From NCBI GenBank assembly GCA_902702965.1, contig CACRXP010000675.1, positions 147,693 to 211,692 of the forward strand: a DNA stretch of 64,000 bases, in the 5' to 3' direction. The notes beneath the pieces are model-generated. The model worked only from the letters and a program-made list of their open reading frames with translations, made no database searches and had not been told where the DNA came from. The position numbers were made by a program, and so were the translations under genes. Shown here one piece after another: positions 35,660 through 47,849 of the stretch (the stretch's first letter is position 1; every line of letters starts with the position of its first letter). The stretch is from Spirometra erinaceieuropaei (lineage: Eukaryota; Platyhelminthes; Cestoda; Diphyllobothriidea; Diphyllobothriidae).

Positions 35660-35924
35660 TTTTGTGGTGTGCTCTAAGAAGTGTGGCTCATGGTGAAGAC
35701 TCGAGAGGAGGGCGCAGCATTCTGCTGCTTTGCAAGCGGAATAGAAATAAAACTGAGCTGCTTCGGCAGCATGTAGAAGTTCATAGGGTAATTTGAAATC
35801 GTGTACGTGATTTACATCCATTTTTGGCATTGTCTTGTAAAGTAAAGAACGTTTGCGTAAATAATGCCACAGCCGAGAAACAACCTCTGGGGCATTTGCG
35901 AAATACTCAGGGTCTAGCACATAG
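35660..35924 (-). CDS. Candidate minus-strand exon, unknown protein
   Basis: A protein-like peptide (YVLDPEYFANAPEVVSRLWH, then DFKLPYELLHAAEAAQFYFY, then LSSLHHEPHFLEHTTK) is bounded on the minus strand by gacatcag as acceptor and by the consensus donor GTATGT (plus 35654-35659). The surrounding open frame is 35585-35938. Codon content and helix-like composition look real, and there is no overlap with any repeat. No family is recognised; it would be the only minus-strand host gene in the window. Confidence 0.38.
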
Positions 35925-35938
35925 CTGATGTCGTTCAA

Positions 35939-38169
35939 ATGATAAAAATAAAGTACTTGATTCGATCCTTTCCGCTTAACCTAACTGCAAGGTTTACGAA
36001 TTCTATTAAACTTCCTCTGATTTTGACTAGTGCCTTAATGATGTGCTATTGGAATATTCTCATTTTCCCTTGACATGTTTATCGTTGTCTGATGGTCCTT
36101 AAAGCCTCCCCCTGTTTCTTGTCATAATTAGACTCATTAATACGTCTAGTTGTATTGGTTCATTTGCTTCCCGAGAAAGACTTTCAGCGTCATTTTATGC
36201 TAGTGGAAAACCCAATTGTCTTCTCTCTTCATGCTGATTCGGATTTTCGTTTTTATCGGCTGCTTCCTCATAGCACTAGTTAGATCCCTCCCTAACGTGC
36301 ATGAGGTATAAAAAATTATTATGATTCGATTTGCTGTATTTTTCTATCCACAACCGGTCTCGAAAACAAACCAAAGGAACCATATTGCCATTGATACGAC
36401 ACCAGTCTCCGTCAAATGCACTCCACGTAGTCTAAGCATCGGCGCCTCGTCCATCAACAAAACCTGTGCAAGGGCCGCCAAGGCGGTCGTGGTTCTGGAT
36501 AGAATATAAACAAACAGGCACCTATTGAACGAGCGCCTGCGGCCTGTTTTCGCATGCGGCCTACACGTGTTTTGGACATCGTGAGGGTTGATGGGGTGTG
36601 TAGGTGCAGACTGAGGTCGAGTTAAAACTACAGTTCAAGGAGGAAGGTTCAATAAGCAGCTATGGGGACAAATTGAGTATATGAAACGTCAGAGTAATAA
36701 ACGGAGAGGTTTTCATGAGCAAGAACACCAGAGATAGAGGAGGTATGGAAGCCAAACGATCATAAGAATCACCTACCGTCCAGCTACTAGCCACTGTTTT
36801 GCAATTTCTTCGTTTCCGCAGATACACACTTCTGTTGAGATTCAAAATGTCTTGCTAGAGTTGTAGACGAAAACAATGAGCCCGAAGCGTATTTCTTTCC
36901 GAAATTAATCGCTGGGAAAATCTCCTGTCAAGTTACTTGTCCGAATTGTTTTTTATAATAACACTCAGTATAAACTGGCATAATGGCATTAAAGGTCCCG
37001 CCTAGCTACCACAAAACCATCCAGGAGCCTAATTAATGCATTTCTCTTGTCGACAGCAGTTTTTGACCAGCAATGTTACCGTCATGTTATCAAGCGCATT
37101 TTATTGTTAGGCAGATAAAGTTCTCTCTTGAACTGATCGACATTAGTTAAGTTGACGCAAAGCTACTGTTCCAGTGCGGTTTGTCTCGTGTCTGTTGTTT
37201 AAAGTAACACCGCAAATGATTCTAACACAAACCCTCATAAAATACGCTTCTAAGTTTCAGAGGAAGTTCTGACTGGCGGAGCAAATGCATAGGATTATGT
37301 TCTACATTTCGACGTAAGCTGTTCAGCTATCTCAAAGTGGATCGTGGGCTACTGCCGAGTGAATTTTATTATTGTCCACAGTCCAGTCAGTTTTACACTC
37401 GTTCTGACCTCTACAGCCAGATCCACAAGAACAAGTAGTAGGTGTTAATCAACTTTACCAAGCAGTACCTGAATACCTGTTGCTTCCAAAATGACCTCGA
37501 AAATATAGTCTAAACAAAATGCAAAAGCTAGTCGTTTTTCCTTTTGGTTTTTTTGCATGACCGTCCGGGCATCTAGGGTCTCCGACTAATTCCAAAATCG
37601 GCTTAGCTTTGTTTCGTCAAGCTGTATTTACCATCTTTCGGTGGGCTTAAAGTCATCTTGCTAACTTTAGCGGCTTCTCTGCATATGAAGTTGAACCAAG
37701 TCGAAAGGACTTACGAGGGCTGAAACAATGTTTGTCCTTACAAGTGCACTGAAGGAAAGTACCTTTAGAAATCATCGATTGTTAAAATAGGCCTGGCTTT
37801 AATTGTTCTTACGACTTTATTTATTGGCTAGTGAAAAATTACCACCAGCCCGATGTACTAAAAGTAAACAACAGTACGGTAGAAGATAATCAGTGTGTTG
37901 CTAAGACCAAATTTTGCGACTGCTAATGAAGATTTTAGCAAAGTGGAGTGTGAGAAGCATGCAATAAAGTGCAATCCACATCTGAGACCATAGAAACCAC
38001 AACGCATATTTAGTAGTTTTGCTTGTTGAAGTGAAATTTGTCTTTGCAAACTTCCTGTTACCGCAAGATTCTTAAGTGGTAAGCTCTCCCACGTACTGTA
38101 TGTTCCAAATCGCATGAAACACTGACCCTCTTTTTTGAATGTCCTGATAAATTGAAGGAATTCCCTAAA
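35939..38169. other. No recognised feature; ends at the Helitron insertion site
   Basis: AT-rich DNA without recognised genes or repeats. The last host base before the Helitron is A (38169) and the first after it is T (41275), as expected for Helitron insertion between A and T. Confidence 0.4.
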
Positions 38170-38419
38170 TCTATATATATAAAAATGGAAGGGTTTTTTT
38201 TCTGTGTTATATCTAATCTCCGAAAGTACTGCACCGATTTCGCTGAAATTTTGACACAACCCGACCCGCGCATAGGGCCGGGTTTTTGTCTGTTCATTTG
38301 TGTAATTATGCCGATGGTATGCCTGTGATGGGTAAAAAACCAGATTTTTTCCGGCATAACAACGCCACCTGCTGCGGCCACTTGACCTACATCCGGGCGG
38401 ACACATGCGCCCAGACTGC

Positions 38420-38640
38420 GGCCACTTGACCAACATTCGTTCAAACGCACGTGCTCCACCCGACAGCCGCGCTCACCCCACCACCCACCCTGCAGGCACT
38501 TGAGCAGGCCCTCCACGCCCTCTGGGCCGATGCAATCTGGACCGGTAGGCAAACCACCCACCCTGCAGCAAAAAAAAACGCAGCACTTGGACGCCACTTG
38601 AACTTGCCCCACACTACCCACCTAATTGGGCTGACGCAGC
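38420..38640 (+). repeat. GC-rich segment in the Helitron 5' region
   Basis: Two direct copies of ctgcggccacttgac (about 38373 and 38416) introduce a GC-rich stretch with gccacttgaacttgccccac at 38594-38613. The latter resembles the phrase in the GC-rich insert at 19606-20104. It may be Helitron sequence or a captured repeat; I cannot tell which. Confidence 0.4.
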
Positions 38641-38699
38641 CTGATGCTGTTGTAAACGACGGTACGACAACAACCGTCGGAAGACTAATGATTTTAGGG

Positions 38700-41215
38700 C
38701 AAGGCGATACCATATATACCGGCAGTCGGAGACCGATTCAAACGCAACATCCATTTACTTATCGGGATGGTGCCGACGGATATCACTTCAGCGTTCAGAT
38801 GATAAATCCGGTCAGTGACGAGGTAACGCACATGAAATGCAACACAATGAACCACTACTCCTACCGACTTATTACACGACAGAATGTAAGCAATCCCCTT
38901 TTGAAATGCCGTCAGTTGCTTCATCACTGCATTGTGGATATGTATGCAAAAATCGAAACTGAACGCTTGCTTTTCATTTGCTTGAATCAGACCAAGCTGC
39001 GCTCTGAAGGATACATTCCTTTGCATGATGCAGTTGTAAACGACGGTAATACAGATAACGTTGTAAGACTAACGCTTTTGTCGTCCACATACACAGAGAA
39101 TCCGCGCCATATGGTCGGTTACGCTCGAGGTGCAATTGCTTATCTTTGTCAGTACGGGGCGTCCAGACCTACTCATTACATTCACATGCAATTCAGCTTG
39201 GGGGGATGTTTATCAGCTCTTACCTCCTGGGCTATCGACGGTAAATAGGTATGACATCACAGCACGTGTTTTCAGGAAGAAACTGCAATCGCTGATGAAC
39301 TTCATGGTGAAACACGAGGTGGTTGGGTCTGTGCGCTGCTGGATGTATTAGGTGGAATGGCAAAAGAGGGGACTGCCCCACGCACATGTCTGGATCTGGC
39401 TCTATAACAAGATCGCTTCCAACGAAATTGCCGATGCAATATACGCTGAATTACCTGGCGCCGACGTCGACAATGATTTGCATGAAGTTGTGGCGAAGAA
39501 TATGATACATGGACCTTGGATGCACTGAATCCCAATTCTCCAACCCCCCCCCCTCCACCAGCATGATAGACGGAAGTCCCTTATACCGAAAATGACCTGC
39601 GGAGACATCGGCAAATTGGCAACCGTACGAATGCGAATCGGTAACATAGAAGTCGGTAACCGCTGGGTTGTTTCGTATTCGCCTTTGCTTTTAAAAGCAA
39701 ACGCAGCTCACATAAACGTGAAACACTACAATTTTGGGAAATAAATTTGATACATTCGTAAGTACGTGAGCAAAGGCAGCATCATGGCTGATTTTGGCCT
39801 GCGACACGAAAGGAGGGAAAGGGATGTGGACATACAACTGGATGAAATCGCACAGTATTGGGCTGGAAGATGCTTCAACAGCCAAAAAGCCGTGTGGTGG
39901 ATTCGTTCTTTTCTCCTCCATGAGCAAGTCCAGGTGTTGTTCACTTGCAGTACACTTGGCGAATGGGCAATGCGTTTACTTTATCGATGAAAATGTGCAA
40001 CTGGCCACCGGCAACACATTAACTGCGTTCTCCCGTTGAGCCAAGCTGACGCGTTTGCGAAAACACTGCCGTATCCGGAAGTGCCTACGTATTACACAGG
40101 GAATGCCTGCAGAAAATCTTTTTTCTACACAAACGAGAGCGAGTCGACGGACACCTTGGCATATTCAAAAGAACTACGATAGGCAGACTGCACAGCGTGC
40201 ATCCCAATCAGGACGAATGCTTCTTACTCCGCATGGTGTTGGTGAATGTGTCCGCTCCAACGTCTGTCCCGCAATCGAAATCTGTCAACGGCGTTACGCA
40301 CGCCACTTTCCGTAGTGCATGCCAAACGCTCAATTTATTGGTAAACTACCGATACTGGGATGTATGCATTAGTGGTGCGTGCAACACGTCCCATTCACAT
40401 CGAATTCGTTCGTTGTTTGCAATCTTACTGACCGCCTGCTCTACTTCATCTCCAACAGATTTATGGGAGAAATATAAATCGCACTTGGCTGAGGGTGTCT
40501 TCCGTCGACTACGCATGGTAAATTCCAAATGCGGATTTCAGAGCAGGAATCTACAACGAGGCGTTAATAATGATTGGGGATATGTACGTAAGATGTCGCG
40601 AAAAAAGTTCTTTATCAACCGGGAATGTCCTCATCAAACCGATCTTCTGCTGTTCCTTGAGCAAAAAAAGCGCTCGAGGCATTCGATCGAACACTGCAAG
40701 ATGTGCGCGGAAACAACAGACCATTTGGAGACATTACTGCTACTGCTTGCAGGAGACTTCAGGCAAACACTGCCTGTAATTCCTCCATCGGCAACAGGAG
40801 ACGAAATAAATGCCTGCCTGAAATACTTTTCATTGTGGCGCCAAATCAAGACGGCAAAATCAACTACAAATGTGCGTGTCCAGCTGCAAAACTACCGATC
40901 AGATGTGGTATTCTCACAGTAATTGCTGGCAATTGGGAATGCTACGGTGCCCGGCGATCCGACTACAAGAAGGATTTCCCTACGTCTTAGCCTCGGCAAT
41001 TTAGTGTCCACAAAAGAGGAATTGGTTGGAAAGGTGTCTTCCGCTATTCAGACCACTTTCAACAATCACGACTGATTGAGCGAACGAGCTATTCTTGCGG
41101 CCAAAAACAAACGCGTGTACGATCTTAACCATATTATTCAGTCTAAGATTCAAAGCGGGGCAGTCACATATACGTCCATCGACACTGCTGTGGAAGCAGA
41201 CGAGGCAGGTTGATT
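38700..41215 (+). pseudogene. Helitron Rep/helicase, broken
   Basis: Pieces in order: the N-terminal Helitron-like domain (HPFTYRDGADGYHF, NHYSYRLITRQNVSNPLLKC, HHCIVDMYAKIETERLLFIC, 38747-39020); the Rep core (ITFTCNSAWGD, DITARVFRKKLQSLMNFMVK, 39178-39310) with an in-frame TAG before VEWQKRGLPHAHVWIW. The HUH motif is HAH at 39379-39387. NRWVVSYSPLLLKANAAHIN leads to the two catalytic tyrosines of YIRKYVSK (39751-39765). Helicase remnants are LLAGDFRQTLPVIPPSATGD (about 40750) and LSERAILAAKNKRVYDLNHI (about 41075). The Walker A motif was not found, and internal deletions, stops and frameshifts abound. Non-functional. Confidence 0.88.
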
Positions 41216-41244
41216 TTTCAACCGAGATTTTGAATCCACCTGAG

Positions 41245-41274
41245 CCACAGCAACGTGTGGCCGGGCCCTGCTAG
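41245..41274 (+). other. Helitron 3' terminal hairpin and CTAG end
   Basis: A five-bp stem ccaca/tgtgg with loop gcaacg is followed ten bases later by CTAG and host T. In Helitrons this hairpin acts as the termination signal for rolling-circle transfer. The sequence between hairpin and end (ccgggccctg) is typical. Confidence 0.88.
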
Positions 41275-42659
41275 TAAAGCAATAAAAATGACTAGCATAT
41301 AACGGCATTTCTAGATAACTCTCATGTCGCAAATTTTTGATTCTGTTTGGATATTTTTCAATCCATCCGTATAGAGTTCTTTCAGAAAGAAATTTTTTTG
41401 AGTTTTTACTGTGGATTTACAAATTAATCACCAAGGCACTTTCGAGATTTCCGTGCGCAACTGCCGCGCTTATGCGCCCGATTCTGCTGGATTTGTGTGA
41501 CAGGCTTTCCTGCTCAGAAACATTCACACTTGTATCCAGGCCACTGGATACAATCCATCATTTGGCAATCAAATTAGTCTGCCTGCAAACTGCAAGAAGT
41601 TATCAAGTCCTCAAGCAGGGTAACGTCTTCCACCGGACCAGCAAGAGCCTATCCGCAATCGGAATTAATCACAATAATTTCGTCATTGCAGAACGTTGAG
41701 GAAGTTTCATTCGTCTCGAGGCTGATATTTCTCAACTGTTTAGTAATTTTTGTTTTCTACTGACCGCTACCGACAAATTCTCTCAATCAAAATCAAAGAA
41801 TATTGTGACCTGTGTGAGTGTGAACGGCTTTACATCGTATTACTCGACTCAACAATTCTTGGGTGAATAACCAAGTTCAGAACCGTCTGCGACTCCGTCA
41901 CTCACAGGTCGTTTACGATACTGACAGATGGAAATGAAGTTGACACATCAAAAAATCGCAGATGACAAATAGACGTAACGTTTGGAAAACAAAAACTCTT
42001 TGTTCTCTTAAAGAAATAGTTAAAAAGATATTACTTGGCGATTGTAGTAAGCGGAAACCAGTTAAATCTGTAAGATGCCCGCAAAAGTCGCACGTCCTCC
42101 AGCGTCTTCCCTCTTTGGTAAAGGTTTTGAAATCTGCCCCAAATTTTTTCACAAGACGAAGCTAAATTCCTCAAACAAAGTTCATTTCAGTACGTAAATC
42201 CTTCCACAGTTTACGGGTCCTTAGTGAACTGCAAACCTTCGAACGAGTAAAGGTGCAACCCATAGAAATTGTTCTCTTCACTTTTAAACTACCATTGTTA
42301 GCCATGAATTTGAGGGCTAAACATCCGGTCGGACACCGCAATCGACCTCAAAGCAGATAACAAGTTTCACATTCCTTTCTGGCGCCGTAACAATAGCGAT
42401 CCACATCATGCCTAGGATGCCCACCCTTTATCCCTCAGACCGAGTTACGGTTCTGCCTTCAAATGCTCACACTATCTTAAATTTCAAAAGTGATATCCTA
42501 GGGATAAACAGAGACGAATGTGCCAATCGGACTTATCACGAACAGTGCATTTTAGTACATTCCAGCTCAATACCTCCAACTTTCGCCTCATTTTCTACTA
42601 CTTGATCGATCTGCCGTGACAAGCTTTCGGTTAACTGATCGATTCATTTTTCTCCCTAA
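41275..42659. other. No recognised feature
   Basis: The plus-strand frame 41337-41699 (120 codons) has no recognised motif. The rest is AT-rich without repeats I can name. Confidence 0.35.
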
Positions 42660-43060
42660 AACAGTCCAAATATATGCACGTCCGAATTCATGTCTGGTGA
42701 TCGCCCTGGCCACAGAGGGGCTTATGTGCTGTAAGTCTTTTCAACAGCCTTGAGATTTCTGGCTCGAGGAGGAGCCGCACTGTCCTGCTGAAACACAGAA
42801 TTCTCCAATTCTGTTGTGGTTGTTAATGGCTTTCCTTTCAGTCCCCAAAGGGAGTTTTCTCCACCAGCACGTTTTGGACTCCCGAGTTTATTTTTACTAT
42901 TTGTCCACGTTGCCCCCACATGCACATGTCCCTCCATAATTCCGAAAATTAGGACGGGTATGCTTCATTGCGGAAAGTTCGTCAGTTGTTCACCAAACTT
43001 GTATTCGTCCGTACGGTCGTCTCACACTGAACTGCGATTGATCGGTCTGTATTACTACAG
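42660..43060 (-). pseudogene. Tc1/mariner-superfamily transposase relic
   Basis: Minus-strand pieces in the right order: TDQSQFSV then IQVW then a P-x-x-x-x-GG-like stretch (first catalytic Asp block); ELENSVFQQDSAAPPRARNL, matching the V-F-Q-Q-D-x-A-x-x-H block (second Asp); and WPGRSPDMNSDVHIFG, matching W-P-x-x-S-P-D-L-N-P-I-E. The expected His of the second block is Pro, and stops and frameshifts separate the blocks. No terminal inverted repeats were identified. DDE cut-and-paste transposase, long dead. Confidence 0.62.
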
Positions 43061-44649
43061 TCTGTCGTGCAGCGCATCATAAGCACTGTGTTGTCGCCAA
43101 ATTAAGTACCGTTCTTCTGCAGTCACAAACCCACACACGCTCGGTGCCTGGTTCTGAGACGGAGCTCATCGACCAGGTGTGCACAAAGTTCCTGAGAAAG
43201 TGACATAACTCGTGTGACTTTGGAGCAACCGTGAATGGGTCAACTCTCGTGGCTCTCAATAATTCCATTTTCAGTGCGTTCTGCATGCTGATGCGTCATT
43301 TCCGGTGTGGAGTTGAGCCAGTGCCGCCACAGCTGTGGACTGCAGCATGAGAGCCTGAAAAGTGTGTCAGAAAGAAGGAAACGGAATCGCCCGCTTTTTT
43401 CGAATGAAACAGGTTTGTTGGATCTCAGCGTACGTTGTTTAGGGTAAAGGCTCGTTGTGGCGTATAGGAAATATGCTCTGGCGGTCTAGGAATATTGGGA
43501 GCTATTGGATCAACTGAGTGCTCATGCAATGTTTTTTTCGGATTGCTGGGTAGTAGGAATCCTGGCGTAGTCACCTGGAAGTAATGTACACCAACCTATC
43601 CTGATGGTAAGAGAGAATGAACATGTCCCTTTTGCCTCGACCTCCAAGACTAAATTCCGTCCAGGGTGCCAATTAACGATGAGCAATTATTCATCAGGGA
43701 TGTTATCGACAAATATAATACTACTGGGAAGACTATTCCTCTCTTATTGGTAGTCATCAGCTGGCGATACTTCAACCCGAAGTGTTAACGCACTCGCGGT
43801 GTACATCAGACTCAGTTTGACACTGAGCGACGATCCCATCACTGTACAGCGTGACTGTCATTTCGGGTGAGACCAGGGCCATTCACTCATGCGAGAATGG
43901 CGTGCGTCAGTCTATGCTGACCACATTCTTAGCACAGTTGTTTCCTCAATTTGTCCGGTCTCTGTAGATCTTATCTACTGCCATTAGTCTCATTTCTCTA
44001 TGATCAACGTGGGCATATGCAAATTAGTCCCATAGCCAGATAGCCTTGATTGTTTGTCCCAGAGTTTCAGGCAAACCGGCACACACCTACCTTCGTGTGG
44101 AAATGTGGCAGTGCTCACATAGTCACGTATACATGACCAGTGCAATGTGACGTCATGCCAGCACATATTAAGGACTAGTGTCAATTCATGGGGACCCATG
44201 CTAATCACTGCAATCCCGTGTTTCCAGACCCTGAAGCAAGGAAGAGGCAAGAGAAGCTAAGGCGGCGGCAGGGTGAAGGACCCCACTCAACTGTCGTGTT
44301 ATACGGGATTAGTGGAAATGGGGGTTTTACGCCAGACAGCAAGCTAACGAAGTGCAAGGAAATGCAAAAACTGTTTGTATTTTTGCCAAAGGCCTTATCG
44401 TACGCTTTCTTATCGCAACGGAAATGGGCGTGTCAATTAAAAAATTAACAAAAAACAAATCCTCAAGAAGTAACGAAGTTTAGGTAATGGCTCGAGGTCA
44501 TGGGAAGTAATTGTTGTTGGCAGTTTAATGTTCTCAACGGCCTGCAAATGGACGCCAAGATGCAACCCCATATGACACGACCCACAATCTGCCGACAGTT
44601 AAGTGGTGTCCTTCACCCTACCTTTGCCAAGGCCGTTTCGGTGGAAATA
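43061..44649. other. No recognised gene
   Basis: The segment at 43077-43290 may include N-terminal transposase sequence of the Tc1/mariner relic but is too decayed to assign. The rest has random frames only. Confidence 0.3.
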
Positions 44650-45310
44650 CGTTTCCGATCATTCCTCGTCAGGCCTACGCAATAACATAAGTAGGTTGCG
44701 GTAGAGCAGGGGACTGAAAACAGCTAATGAACAGTAGTCATGGAGGAGGGAGTCGAGGACGTCCACACCTGTCAAAGCAGGGATAATTGCAGTTTAATTC
44801 TGGTAGGAGCCTAGGGAGGGGGGTGAATGGGAGAGGAACCTGCAGGGAAATAGTGCTTATTTTTCGTCGCTGTAACGAGTGTTGCTAAGATGCGCGTACG
44901 AACATATATGGCTCATATAGGCACAGGATATTTTGAGGGCTTGTGTAAAGGTCTTCTGCAAGCACAGGGCTGGATTAGTTAACCGTATGACCACCGCCTC
45001 TGTCGCCGCAAATATCCGCTGGCACAGGGACTTCTAGTGCCTGCCGGCACTTTATAGATGACTCAAAATTTTTGCCTGACACCTACCCACTGGCGACCGT
45101 CAAACAAGTGAGGCACATTTGTGCTAAAGATACACATTTCCGTGTTTTGAGCTAGCCAGACAAAATTATGACCTCGCATTCGCCTGCGTATGCGCCATGT
45201 CGTTCGATCAATATAACTTGCCCTACAGGAACAAGTAAAGGCGTGGACGCACATTAATGAAGTCGGAAAGGGCAGCCTATCCTTGCCTTCGAGGCGAAGA
45301 AGTAGGGCAC
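44650..45310 (-). mobile_element. PLE group 1 relic: GIY-YIG domain plus 3' tail
   Basis: Minus-strand text matches the young PLE from SPLLRLGGKDRLP-equivalent sequence (about 45300), through MCVHAFTCSCRASYIDRTTW (45195-45254; GYIGRT has become SYIDRT), to EAVVIRLTNPALCLQKTF (about 44960). The 3' tail carries a preserved CTGACGA core (plus 44666-44672) and a GGAAAC (44651-44656) at the distance from the coding end seen in the young copy. Frameshifts disrupt the frame and no stem I/III pairing compatible with hammerhead cleavage remains. Confidence 0.8.
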
Positions 45311-47849
45311 TGGAGAAAATTATTCTTATCTTTGCAACTAGATAAGCGCGCGTACTCTAATTAGATACACCCCACTAAGGGGGAATAAGGTAACGGCTGC
45401 GAGTGGGCGTTGAGCAGAGTCAAGGCCGAACAGGCCGCACGAGTGACTGGTTTATCACCAAAAATATTTAAGTATCCACACGACGAGACGCCTCTCTAAC
45501 CGCAGCTGCTAGTGCGTGCTGAAAGGGGGGGGGGGCAGTGCGCCTGAACAGTGACGCTCCAAACGCCACAGAAACCCTAGTAAATTAGCTTCCGGTTGGC
45601 CCTGTCAGCGTGGAACGACGCAGGATAGATATGGGGTGAGGAGACAGCATGACACAGAGGGTAGTTGAGAAGATCTGGTGACTCATTCGAGATGACAGCC
45701 AGCACCAGGGTCCTGGTAGCGCATTTCTGCGAAGACATCGCCGTAACCTTGACCAAGCCAGCCGCCCATGTAAAGCAGCGTTGGCTCACTTTCATTCCTA
45801 CGCGTCTGCAGCCCTAACCGTTCAAGCTTCTTACTGCTACTGTAAATAGGGGCTAACATCGTGAAGACCCTGACGTTGTTAGCTGACTTACGAGTCAGTA
45901 TTTTGGCCTCCCCGAGTCTCTTGCCCAGGCCAGTCATATACTCCTGTCAGGCCCCCTATCAACCGCCTGTGCGCCCTGACTCGATGGAGTATGTCCAGTC
46001 AACTTTGTCTCCTCAACGTAAATGGTGGAGTACATCGGTATTGAGAGTAACCACTGACACTCGGCTCTACAATGCCACATCGATAATCCTCTTTATCTCA
46101 ATGCGCGGCTACAGAAGTCTTAGCAGTTTGGAGAGAAACCCGGAACAGGCCTTTGTGCGGTACATACAGCAGTCGGTCACACTAACCGAGGGTGGGAGGT
46201 TGTTTTTAAAATAGGTTTCCAATGACATTTGTCACTGGTCAAACTCGCAGAGGGTGCAGCACTGGACAAACGCATTAACGGCCGTAGACGAAAAACAAAA
46301 TTATGGGATTTTCCGTAATTGTGCATAAATTTTAGTGATGACCGCCCCCAGACAACGGGTGGTTGAGTTGGCTGGTAGTTCGTTTGAGTGCAGAATGAAT
46401 ACCAATCAGGACCTCTGGGTAATTATCGATTTGGAAAAAGGCGCGACTGTTGCAGCAAGAATCTCATTCGCCTAACGTCTTGAATTTACACGCGAACACA
46501 TCATCAACGACAGAAACCGATAATAGTAATAAATACGGAAGGGTTGCGGTACTTATACATTCAAAAACTGCACCATCGTACACTTTACAAAACTAACAGA
46601 TCGTTGGAGATCATTGGAGATAGCTGCAGATTGTGCAATAGTTAATTGATTGTTCGCAGTCGAGTCGTTAACTTAAGCCATGACATCACCCGTGCAGGGT
46701 ATTTGCGTGATAATAACTTGGCAATTCAGAACAGCGAGATTGACACCGGGAACAGTGTTCGTTCGCAAGTTCCTCGCGTGGTTAACTACTCTGCCCAAGC
46801 AAAGTCCCGGCACTGAATATCTGATGACGTCCCTAAGGATGGGCTTAAATGTGAATCCGAAACCACAGGCGATTAAAATGACTGTTCCAGAAACCAAGTG
46901 TCTTTCTTCTCAACCGCTTCCGTGCAGTCGCAATTTTGTTTATCTGGATAGATGATCGGCTCGGTTTTTGAATCCCCCATGCTGTATAGAGTGGTCATCA
47001 ATTGATATTGAAACTTTTAGGTTGTGGCAATGAAAACCTGGAAGTAAACTACTGGCCAAATTTAAATGCATCTTAAGAAAGTTCAGTAACCATAGGAAGA
47101 TTTCGGACCCGAAGCAGTCACTTTTGTCTGTAACATCAAAGATAAGGAGTCAATGACTTATGACGGCTTTACCTCCTGTCGTTACCTCCAGGCTCGGAGT
47201 GAAATCATGTCGGACCGAGCAGTGAGTCGGCCTACACAGGTAGGCGATATGTGTTATCTGTAAAGAAGTAACAGAGGCCTAAAATCCCAAGGTTAAAGTG
47301 GCTGAACCACGCATCGAAACTTTAAGTGAAAGCGTATTCTGCCGGTAGACATTGTTCAGACGGCGAGGTAGGCATATCCGTGTCGAAATCCTGGCTTCCC
47401 ATGAAATAAGTAGAGGTGGTTAGTGTTTCAATCTCTCAGTTGGAGGTGCATAGTCAGTAGCATTTGCATGACTTCGCTCCCACTAATTTATTTCGATTAA
47501 GATGTTGATGAAATAAGCCGGCATCCCTTTTATGGCAGTTTACTTGGCTTATATAATTAGAAACGAACTTCTGACAAATTAGGACACCGTCCAGGATGAG
47601 TCAACAATAAAATGGATTGGGAAATGTTAACGGTATTAACCTTGCTGCTAATCTTTGCTCGAAGGTTCATAATTTAACACATACATATAATCTCCGTCAG
47701 AGTGAGCAAAATAATGAAAAATGTTAAATGTTCTATTGAACTGAGTGCCTCAGAGCCGCCTTCAGTCGACAATTTAAATTTTCTGACGAAGCCATCAGCC
47801 GCATGGAATGAAAACCAACGCAGACCCCGATCATCCGCCCCCGTGACAA
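45311..47849. other. No recognised feature
   Basis: Contains an 11-base G run at 45525-45535. The frames 45861-46214 and 46680-46955 show no domain. The 3' third may include the highly decayed 5' part of the LINE that becomes recognisable at about 47850. Confidence 0.35.

Larger units (their letters stand above)
38170..41274 (+). mobile_element. Helitron, both ends recognisable
   Basis: The 5' end begins TCTATATATATAAAAATGG at 38170. About 70 bp in is gtactgcaccgatttcgctg, a phrase common near the 5' ends of animal Helitrons. The 3' end is CTAG (41271-41274), preceded by the subterminal hairpin ccaca-gcaacg-tgtgg (41245-41260). The host bases are A and T on either side. Helitrons move by rolling-circle replication through a Rep/helicase protein. 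This copy is about 3.1 kb, shorter than autonomous elements, and its gene is broken, so it could move only with help from another copy. Confidence 0.92.

Noticed and set aside
37858..38621. Minus-strand frames of 192 and 187 codons
   Set aside because: They are antisense to the Helitron 5' end and cross its boundary; no domain was seen.
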